Below, one piece after another: positions 1 through 5,682 of a stretch of DNA of 6,402 nt (the stretch's first letter is position 1; every line of letters begins with the position of its first letter). The stretch comes from Phototrophicales bacterium (lineage in GTDB: Bacteria > Chloroflexota > Anaerolineae > Aggregatilineales > Phototrophicaceae). The notes beneath the pieces are model-generated. The model was not told where the DNA came from and ran no database searches. It saw only the letters and a program-made list of their open reading frames with translations. The translations under genes were made by a program, and so were the position numbers. Where the stretch lies: assembly GCA_002794515.1 (NCBI GenBank), contig PGTJ01000154.1, positions 1 to 6,402 of the forward strand. The letters run 5' to 3'.

Positions 1-12
1 GGTTATTTCTAT

Positions 13-51
13 AAAAAAAGTATAGTGGTATGATATATCATGCCACTATAC
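13..51 (-). terminator. Rho-independent terminator of the phosphatase gene
   Basis: Positions 20-51 form a near-perfect inverted repeat of 16 bases per arm. There is one non-Watson-Crick position (29/42), and the central bases would form the loop. Read on the minus strand, the stem is followed at once by seven T residues (complement of A13-A19). The hairpin begins 24 bases after the TAA stop of the phosphatase gene. On the plus strand the stem is followed only by a weak T-containing stretch, so termination should be mainly leftward. Confidence 0.9.
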
Positions 52-75
52 TCATTGTTTGACAACACCGAACTT

Positions 76-2394
76 TTATTCTGTTGGGGTGACATCGGGT
101 GTCGGTTCTTCGGTTGGTGTTGGTGTCGGGGTCATTGTTGGCAAGGGTAAGGGGGTAATGGCGCGCACTGTAGTGAGATCGCCGACAATCACAATTTCAT
201 TCGACTCGGCTAAAAGCGCAGATACCCATCCGATGATCAACCGATTATTGCGCGTAAAGCTGACTCGTAACCATTGTCTGTCTCGACTAATGGCATCTAT
301 ACGGGCGACTGTGAACGGGTCTAATCCCGCAAAGATATTGCCCCGTTCATCAAACGAAGCATATTCGCGCACATTGATTGCGACATCATTGGTCACAATG
401 AGATGTACACCGAGTGTTTCATCGCTGGGTGCAGAGGGAGTCTCGCTATTGAGAATGGGCAAGGTTTCGATTGGTGTCCCAGATACATAAGCATCGAGTT
501 GCTTGTCGGGGAAGCGTGGCACCCATCCACGAATTTGGTTTTGAATTTCGACATAAAACCATGTGCCACTTCGATCGACACCCAAAACAGTTAATTCATC
601 ACCAAATAACAACGGCACTAACAATTGTGAACGGGCATCTGGTAGTTGATACAACCGTGAGGCATCTGTGACCACCACCATCAGATTTTCGATGGCAGGT
701 GGTGTGATATTGGCATCGGGTGTATATTCTGCACGAGCGGTGGCTGTGCCGATGACGCTGGTCTGCACAGCTTGTAAGGTCTGTGCGGCGACTGTTTGTG
801 TATACACAACGGTCAGGGTTGCCTCGAATGCGACTCGTGTTTCCGTGTTTGCCATGTCTATCGCGGCTTGTGTTTCTTGCACACTCATGGCAGTTTGTGT
901 TTCGGGTGGTAAATTCGCCCGCGCAGTGGCGGTGAACGGGGCGAGCAATGTCAACGACTCCGTATCCAGTGTTGCCGTTGGGGGGGCTGGTGTATAAGTC
1001 TCGGTCGGTATGCTGGTGCGGGTTGCTGTTTGTGTCGGTGATGATGTTGCTGTGGCGGTGGGTGTCGCCGTTGCCGATGGTGTGGTGGTGAATGTCGCAG
1101 TTGATGATGGTGTGACAGTAGATGTCGCTGTTGCTGTCTTGGTTGGCGATGCCGTTGGTGTTTTCGTTGGGGCGGGCGTATTCGTTGATGTGGGTGTATT
1201 GCTGGGCGTATCAGTTGGCATAGGTGTCGCTGTGATGATAATAACAATCGGTGTGCTGGTCGGCAGATTTGCCACACTAACCACCGTTGGTATGCTATCT
1301 GTTGTTGCTTCGGATGTGTTATCTGTTGCCACGATGCTCAGTGGGGCTTCGGTGATTTCGGATGTGCTATCAGCCGTTACTATATTGACGGGCATTTCTG
1401 TCACATCGGTGATAATATCGATGGGGACATCGGTTTCATCGGGTGTTATTTCAACCACTTCTGATGTGATAAGCACAATACTCAATGGTGGTTCATCGGT
1501 TGAATCGGTGGTTTGGATAATATCATTGGTGGTTGCCGAATTCATATTGCCAACCACCACCACCCCAATGGCGATGCCAATCATGAGCGCCAATGCCACC
1601 AAAACAGGCACAAGCGGACTCGCTTTTTTCTTGAAGGGCGATAATCGCACGATGATGCCAGTCAGGTTATCTGGTGCGCCACGATCGAGTATGATTGCCA
1701 CCAGTTGTTGCATGGCGATTTCGGGCGGATTTTTGCTGATGATGTGTAACAATTCATGTTCTTTCACCAAATCCCACAGTCCATCGGAACAGATGAAAAA
1801 AATATCATCAGCACTCAGATTTTGCACACGAGCATAAACTGGCTCGACACCGCCCGGTTGCCCGATGAATGCCGTCACATTCATGTTTCGACCCTGTGCC
1901 GCTTCTTCTTCTGTGACCAGACCGAGCGACAATTGTTCTTCGAAGACGCTTTGATCTTTGCTGATTCGCTCGATGCTATTATTGCGAATCCGATACACCC
2001 GCGCATCACCGACATTGAACAACACTACTTCACGCGGATGAACGATGATCCCCGCGGCAGTTGTGCCGATGAGCGTCCGTCCCAATTCGCCCGCTCTGGC
2101 GATGACAGCATTATTTGCCACCTGAATCGCCACTTCGAGGCGTTTCATCGGGTCTATCTCTGGATTTTTGGGGTCATAATATGCGGCGAGCAGGGTATTG
2201 GTCGCCACAGCGCTGGCTTCGTCTCCAAAACCCATGCCACCAATGCCATCGGCGACCACAAAAAATGCGCCAAGCCGTTCTTCTGGTGTGTTGGCTGGTG
2301 GGATGACGAATCGATGAAAATCTTCATTACGTTTGCGTTTACGCCCAACATCACTTAAGCCGAAGGCTTCTAGGTTTTTCGAGAAATCTGCCAT
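76..2394 (-). CDS. Membrane-anchored PP2C-type Ser/Thr protein phosphatase with extracytoplasmic SH3-like domains
   Basis: Protein of 772 residues. Residues 12-251 form a complete PP2C/PPM phosphatase domain, which removes phosphate from Ser/Thr using Mn or Mg. Visible motifs are SDVGRKRKRNED (14-25), VVADGIGG (46-53), IGTT (109-112), GDARVY (129-134), CSDGLWD (202-208) and APDNLTG (240-246). The likely metal ligands D25, D49, D130, D204 and D242 are all present. The usual Asp-His-Ser motif reads Asp-Gln-Ser (147-149). A Lys patch (255-257) precedes one membrane span (about 260-281), which puts the catalytic domain inside. Outside lie a repetitive acidic Thr-rich stretch (300-370), a Thr/Pro tract (378-475), an Ala/Thr/Gln segment (488-556), two SH3-like domains (about 571-627 and 664-727, each with a GWV motif), and a short Thr/Pro tail. 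The ATG has a weak GAGAG ribosome site 9 bases upstream. The gene is probably cotranscribed with the vWA-FHA gene before it and is the likely antagonist of the nearby kinase. The phosphatase call is firm; what the outer domains bind is unknown. Confidence 0.93.
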   Translation of the reverse strand: MADFSKNLEAFGLSDVGRKRKRNEDFHRFVIPPANTPEERLGAFFVVADGIGGMGFGDEASAVATNTLLAAYYDPKNPEIDPMKRLEVAIQVANNAVIARAGELGRTLIGTTAAGIIVHPREVVLFNVGDARVYRIRNNSIERISKDQSVFEEQLSLGLVTEEEAAQGRNMNVTAFIGQPGGVEPVYARVQNLSADDIFFICSDGLWDLVKEHELLHIISKNPPEIAMQQLVAIILDRGAPDNLTGIIVRLSPFKKKASPLVPVLVALALMIGIAIGVVVVGNMNSATTNDIIQTTDSTDEPPLSIVLITSEVVEITPDETDVPIDIITDVTEMPVNIVTADSTSEITEAPLSIVATDNTSEATTDSIPTVVSVANLPTSTPIVIIITATPMPTDTPSNTPTSTNTPAPTKTPTASPTKTATATSTVTPSSTATFTTTPSATATPTATATSSPTQTATRTSIPTETYTPAPPTATLDTESLTLLAPFTATARANLPPETQTAMSVQETQAAIDMANTETRVAFEATLTVVYTQTVAAQTLQAVQTSVIGTATARAEYTPDANITPPAIENLMVVVTDASRLYQLPDARSQLLVPLLFGDELTVLGVDRSGTWFYVEIQNQIRGWVPRFPDKQLDAYVSGTPIETLPILNSETPSAPSDETLGVHLIVTNDVAINVREYASFDERGNIFAGLDPFTVARIDAISRDRQWLRVSFTRNNRLIIGWVSALLAESNEIVIVGDLTTVRAITPLPLPTMTPTPTPTEEPTPDVTPTE
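970..1263 (-). repeat. Low-complexity Thr/Pro-coding tract in the phosphatase gene
   Basis: This encodes residues 378-475 of the phosphatase, almost entirely Thr, Pro, Ser and Ala in irregular Thr-Pro and Thr-Ala-Thr steps. On the plus strand it reads as GGTGT/GTTG/GTCG-type repeats, which leave the opposite strand free of stops. It is probably an extended, possibly glycosylated stalk holding the SH3-like domains away from the membrane. The codons vary, unlike the near-pure ACC-CCC linker of the neighbouring gene, which suggests an older tract. Confidence 0.85.
1285..1494 (-). repeat. Degenerate protein repeat just outside the membrane span
   Basis: This encodes residues 301-370 of the phosphatase. 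At least four loose units share the pattern Pro, hydrophobic residue, one residue, Ile, Val/Ile/Leu, followed by an acidic Thr/Ser-rich spacer. Examples are EPPLSIV (301-307), DVPIDII (322-328), EMPVNIV (333-339) and EAPLSIV (349-355). The repeats are clear by eye but differ in length. I know of no named domain that matches. Confidence 0.6.
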
Positions 2395-2423
2395 AATGGT
2401 TTACTCTCATAGATATATATTGG

Positions 2424-2447
2424 GGGGTGATATCGGTTTATCACCCC
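2424..2447. other. Intercistronic hairpin without a T-tract
   Basis: A perfect inverted repeat has 9-bp arms (2424-2432 and 2439-2447) and a 6-base loop. It sits in the 64-bp gap between the stop of the vWA-FHA gene and the start of the phosphatase gene. Neither strand has a run of T after the stem, so it is not a standard intrinsic terminator. It could partly attenuate transcription, stabilise the upstream message against 3' decay, or be an operator. The structure is certain; the role is open. Confidence 0.6.
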
Positions 2448-2458
2448 GCCCATGAACA

Positions 2459-5400
2459 TTAAAATTCGTCAAATGATGCAGTTTTGCTTGTAGATGTGGT
2501 CATGATGAATTCGATAACGGTTGTCTCGCCGAGTTTGACGATCGCCCGCGCACCCAGTGGATAGCGCCCCTCGATTTTCTCATCATTGACGCGCACACCA
2601 TGTGTATTCGGCTTGCTCTCGATGTAATATGCGCCACCCTCAAAGATGATGTCGGCATGTTCTCGTGAAATATTCTTGTCGCCTTCGATATTTAAATCGT
2701 TGGTGCGTTTGCCCGCCCGTCCGATGAGGAACACGGGACGATTGATGATGAAGGTCCTGCCAATCATACTTGTGTCGAGCGAGTCGATGATATTCAATGT
2801 TGCAGGCAAAAAGACATTCGTGGCTTCTTCTGCCAGATTTGGGTTTATGATTTGGAAATTGGTGGCGTTTGGGTCACCTACGGGCACATTGGTGGCATCA
2901 CCACTGTAAATACTAAAATTACCCGTTGGTTGCTCCTCATATTCAATATCTTGTGTGCCGATTTCACCATATTGTAATGGTTGATACCCGCCCATATTTT
3001 GTAGCCCCTGACGCAATTCGTTAATCGAGATTGCGCCCGTCATATTGGGTAATGAGGGTTGTTTGAGGGCTTTTTCGCGTTGACGTGCCGAGCGAATTAA
3101 CCAGAAGAGTAAAAAGATGAGCAACAAGATGATGATGACGATGATCACCGCCACAATCGGTTGTTCCCGCATAACACGTCCCAATTGTTCCGCCAATCCG
3201 GGCGGTGTGGGGGTGGGGGTGGGGGTGAATGGTGTATAACCAATAGTGGCAATATGTTCAGATAACACCCGTCCATTCGCATCTAACGCTACCAAGCGCA
3301 GGCGATATTTGCCTTCTGGCAATCCTGGGATGGGGACGATGATTTGATTTGTCACCTCTTCGGCGGCGAATGTCTGCGAACTGATTAATCCCCCTTGTTG
3401 GTCATCCACAATATCCAAGCGGTAAGCGGCGATGACGGGCGGATTATCGATGCGAAGGTCAATAATGAAATTCTCTTGGCGTTCATCCTGACGAATATTG
3501 TCAATCACCGCAGAGACTTGTGGGGTGGGGCTAGGGGTTGGTGTGAGGATGCGACGCACAGGGTTGATGAAAACAGTCGTCTCGCGGCTTAGCACATTGC
3601 CCACGTTATCGCGTGTGACCACCCGAATCCGATATTCACCCTCTGGTTCTAAGCCTGTTAAATCGACAAAGGCTTCTGTCTCGCCTTCTGTCAGCGAGAT
3701 ACCAGAACGCACTAACGTATTATTTTTATCCAGAATATCAATGGTGATTTCGCCGATACTATCTGGGCTTTGTACCGCCAGTTGGAGGATCACACGATTA
3801 TTGTCGAGGTCGGGGACAATGGTATCGACACTTGCACTGACTTGTGGTGTTGCCGTTGGCGATGGTGTTGGGGTGATGACTTTGGGATTGGTGAAACTTT
3901 GGTCGCTGATATTCACCAATTGCCCTTGTTGGTTAAAGGTGCGGATTTGTACGTTATATTGTGCTTGTGGAATCAGGCTAGAGATGTTGATATTCACCAG
4001 ATTGGCATTCACCACATCGGTAACAGGCGGGCGTAACGAGAAGGCGAGGATGCCGTTTCTGTCGACCACATCAAGCTCAAAGCGCGAAATTTGGTCGGGT
4101 GTGGTGATGAGCAAATTAACATTGATACTATCCGTATCGGGCAAATATTCAATACCAGTGATTGTCGCACTGATCGCGGGTGGTGTTGGTGTGATTGTCG
4201 GCGATGGGGTGGGGCTGGGGGTCTCTGTTGGAACGGCTGTTGGGCGGGTGATGGTCACATCTTGATCGATTTGTGCCACAATCAACCCATTGCCATCGAA
4301 TGCCACCAATTGAATCGAGATTTGACCATCGGGGATGTTGAACGAGTCGAATTCAACTTCTGGGCTACTTTGGTCAAAGCGTCCAACCAAATTACCATTT
4401 CGGTCATAAATCTCGAAGCTATATTGAGCAATTCTGCCTAAACCTTGCCCCTCAACACGGAAGGACACTTTCTCTGTTTTGGCATCGAAGCGTACCCCGC
4501 GAATGATAGGTGTCACAGGTACTTCTGTGGCGATGGCACAGGCACGCGGATTTTGGAAAGTGATGGATGACGACAACAAACCATCACCCACTTGCACCGT
4601 CAATGTCGCACTGCGCGGACCTTGTGGCTCGCAGATTTCGGCACGGGCGACTTGTTGACTGGCTAAGCCATTGATAATTTGTTGAAAGAGTTCGCTCAAG
4701 CGGGCTTGTTCACCAATGACCGATATCCCACCCGTTTGGCGGGCAATATCGCGCAATTCTTCACCATTAATTGCCGCACCCAAACCAATCGTGTTGATGG
4801 CGATGCGGTCATCTAAACGGGTAGCACGATTGAGGATGTCTTCTAAATTGGCACGACTGCATTTATCGCCACGACCAGTCGTCAGTTCATCACGTCCATC
4901 GGTGAATAGCACAATGGTACGCCGATTAGGAAGTGGAATTCGATCCATTTGTGTGAGGGCTTGAACAACCGCATCATACAAACATGTCCCCGCATTGGGG
5001 TCGGAAGAGGGGGGCGGATTGGCGCTGGCGATGGCATTAATCACCGCCGTGCGTTGCGAGGTAAAGTCTTGTAACACATTGATTTGCCGATTAAAGGCGA
5101 TAACTTGAAACAATGTCCCTTCTGGCGCGGCTTCAATAGCTTGGATTGCCGCTGTTTTCATATCATTGGCAAATGGTCCCATGCTACCGCTAATATCCAA
5201 CACCAACGAGATGTGTAATGGGGTATTCGGTTGGCTAATTTGGGCTTCATAGCGTGTGCCTGTATCCATGACGATGCTGGCGTTGCTGGCGCTAACGCCA
5301 CTGCTCACAGCGATACCATTGCGGTCTAAGACGGTAAAATATAACCCCAGCGCCGTTCTATCACCTGTGCCTATGCCGACTTCGGGATAATTGATGAGCA

Positions 5401-5494
5401 ATTGCGCGGGCGGGTTATTATTTTGTGCGAAGGTCATGAGTGGTATGATGAACATGACCAAAAGCAAACTGAGGACACGAATTTTTTGTCTCAA
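2459..5494 (-). CDS. Signal-peptide vWA / Ig-like repeat / transmembrane / FHA domain protein
   Basis: Protein of 1011 residues with the layout of a type I membrane protein. Residues 1-23 are a signal peptide: basic start, hydrophobic core, likely cleavage after Thr-Phe-Ala. A small beta-rich region (about 30-90) precedes a vWA domain (about 94-275) with a complete MIDAS metal site: DISGS at 100-104, T170, and D199 in FTDG. Four Ig/FN3-like repeats follow (about 322-416, 441-537, 552-646 and 660-753), joined by Thr/Pro linkers. A strong membrane span (about 778-801) ends in Arg/Lys. The cytoplasmic tail has an FHA domain (about 910-998), a phosphothreonine reader, with GR (925-926), SREH (943-946) and NTHGVRVN (963-970). 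The linker holds three Ala-Thr-Asn motifs (T868, T878, T892). The start is TTG: no ATG occurs upstream, an in-frame stop lies at 5516-5518, and GAGGA sits 8 bases before it. It probably carries an outside contact to cytoplasmic phospho-signalling. The ligand is unknown. Confidence 0.93.
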   Translation of the reverse strand: MRQKIRVLSLLLVMFIIPLMTFAQNNNPPAQLLINYPEVGIGTGDRTALGLYFTVLDRNGIAVSSGVSASNASIVMDTGTRYEAQISQPNTPLHISLVLDISGSMGPFANDMKTAAIQAIEAAPEGTLFQVIAFNRQINVLQDFTSQRTAVINAIASANPPPSSDPNAGTCLYDAVVQALTQMDRIPLPNRRTIVLFTDGRDELTTGRGDKCSRANLEDILNRATRLDDRIAINTIGLGAAINGEELRDIARQTGGISVIGEQARLSELFQQIINGLASQQVARAEICEPQGPRSATLTVQVGDGLLSSSITFQNPRACAIATEVPVTPIIRGVRFDAKTEKVSFRVEGQGLGRIAQYSFEIYDRNGNLVGRFDQSSPEVEFDSFNIPDGQISIQLVAFDGNGLIVAQIDQDVTITRPTAVPTETPSPTPSPTITPTPPAISATITGIEYLPDTDSINVNLLITTPDQISRFELDVVDRNGILAFSLRPPVTDVVNANLVNINISSLIPQAQYNVQIRTFNQQGQLVNISDQSFTNPKVITPTPSPTATPQVSASVDTIVPDLDNNRVILQLAVQSPDSIGEITIDILDKNNTLVRSGISLTEGETEAFVDLTGLEPEGEYRIRVVTRDNVGNVLSRETTVFINPVRRILTPTPSPTPQVSAVIDNIRQDERQENFIIDLRIDNPPVIAAYRLDIVDDQQGGLISSQTFAAEEVTNQIIVPIPGLPEGKYRLRLVALDANGRVLSEHIATIGYTPFTPTPTPTPPGLAEQLGRVMREQPIVAVIIVIIILLLIFLLFWLIRSARQREKALKQPSLPNMTGAISINELRQGLQNMGGYQPLQYGEIGTQDIEYEEQPTGNFSIYSGDATNVPVGDPNATNFQIINPNLAEEATNVFLPATLNIIDSLDTSMIGRTFIINRPVFLIGRAGKRTNDLNIEGDKNISREHADIIFEGGAYYIESKPNTHGVRVNDEKIEGRYPLGARAIVKLGETTVIEFIMTTSTSKTASFDEF
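2810..2896 (-). other. Candidate phosphothreonine motif cluster before the FHA domain
   Basis: This encodes residues 867-895 of the vWA-FHA protein. The short motif Ala-Thr-Asn followed by Val or Phe occurs three times (T868, T878, T892). The last copy, EEATNVF at 889-895, lies about 15-25 residues before the FHA domain. It resembles the ETTSVF motif that kinases phosphorylate in the FHA proteins GarA and OdhI. Phosphorylation here is inferred from this likeness and from the neighbouring kinase gene. Confidence 0.45.
3200..3225 (+). other. Canonical G-quadruplex motif in the Thr/Pro linker
   Basis: The plus strand has a GGG run (3200-3202), a 6-base loop, then three runs of five G separated by single T residues (3209-3213, 3215-3219, 3221-3225). 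This satisfies the usual G3+N1-7 pattern. It lies on the template strand of the vWA-FHA gene and encodes the Thr-Pro repeats just before the membrane span. It may simply follow from ACC-CCC codon use; folding is untested. Confidence 0.55.
3236..4531 (-). repeat. Four tandem Ig/FN3-like domain repeats with Thr/Pro linkers
   Basis: Four units of about 95 residues each lie at 4247-4531, 3884-4174, 3557-3841 and 3236-3517. Each carries a first strand-turn near D-x-N-G followed by Leu or Ile (DRNGNL, DRNGIL, DKNNTL, DDQQGGL). Each then has a second half ending in Tyr/Ile-x-hydrophobic and a second turn (DGNGLI, NQQGQLV, DNVGNV, DANGRV). Linkers between units are Thr/Pro/Ser-rich; the last two share PQVSA right after the linker, which points to internal duplication. 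The fold assignment is inferred from the alternating beta pattern and unit length. Confidence 0.7.
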
Positions 5495-5502
5495 GGGATA
5501 AA

Positions 5503-5507
5503 TCCTC
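5503..5507 (-). promoter_or_regulatory. Ribosome binding site fixing the TTG start of the vWA-FHA gene
   Basis: GAGGA on the minus strand sits 8 bases before the TTG at 5494-5492. No in-frame ATG or GTG lies between the upstream stop (5516-5518) and this TTG. The next in-frame ATG is residue 14, inside the hydrophobic core of the signal peptide, so starting there would destroy the signal. The TTG start is therefore well supported. Confidence 0.8.
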
Positions 5508-5531
5508 GCTATGCTTCAAGACAACTAAAGA

Positions 5532-5559
5532 TGTATAGACTAATCAGAGTGTAACCCAA
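5532..5559 (-). promoter_or_regulatory. Weak candidate promoter for the vWA-FHA and phosphatase genes
   Basis: On the minus strand, TTGGGT (5559-5554) and TATACA (5537-5532) are spaced 16 bases apart. Both match the sigma-70 consensus only partly (4 of 6 each). They lie about 40-65 bases before the TTG start, in the only sizeable gap upstream of this gene pair. The promoter must be somewhere here, but this exact placement is tentative. Confidence 0.25.
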
Positions 5560-5580
5560 TTCTAAAAAACGCGCAATTTT

Positions 5581-5608
5581 TTGACCCTATTTCGTAATGT
5601 TGTATGAA
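5581..5608 (+). promoter_or_regulatory. Candidate sigma-70-like promoter for the kinase gene
   Basis: TTGACC (5581-5586, 5 of 6 matches to the -35 consensus) is followed after 16 bases by TATGAA (5603-5608, 4 of 6). Transcription would begin near 5615, leaving a leader of about 68 bases. An A6/T6 inverted repeat (5564-5569 and 5577-5582) overlaps the -35 edge and could bend the DNA. Confidence 0.4.
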
Positions 5609-5622
5609 CCGCCACCAAAAAT

Positions 5623-5650
5623 TTGCATTTTGGCGCAAGCGCATTATCAT
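5623..5650 (+). promoter_or_regulatory. Alternative kinase promoter with a strong -10 and a dyad in the spacer
   Basis: TATCAT (5645-5650) matches the -10 consensus at 5 of 6 positions, but its partner TTGCAT (5623-5628, 16-base spacer) matches only at the first three. The spacer contains the small dyad GCGC-AA-GCGC (5633-5642), a possible operator half-site pair. Either this or the TTGACC promoter upstream could serve the kinase gene. Confidence 0.3.
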
Positions 5651-5682
5651 AGAGAAGGTTTTAACAGTGTGGGATAAAAACA

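Noticed and set aside
59..490. Plus-strand open frame of 143 codons beginning near the terminator
   Set aside because: It is antisense to the SH3-like end of the phosphatase, starts in the terminator-flanking region, and its Gly/Val-rich start mirrors the Thr/Pro tail.
970..1263. Possible DNA repeat array such as CRISPR or a minisatellite
   Set aside because: The units have no constant repeat or spacer length and stay in frame as Thr/Pro codons, so protein composition explains the pattern.
951..1277. Minus-strand frame rich in His, Gln, Pro and Arg
   Set aside because: It is a frame-shifted reading of the Thr/Pro tract inside the phosphatase gene; the in-frame protein is intact on both sides.
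1010..1837. Plus-strand open frame of 275 codons rich in Val and Gly
   Set aside because: It is the reverse complement of the Thr/Pro stalk and part of the phosphatase domain. Its composition follows from the low-complexity tract, and it has no domain of its own.
3498..4265. Plus-strand open frame of 255 codons
   Set aside because: It is antisense to well-supported Ig-like repeats and Thr/Pro linkers, with no recognisable motif.
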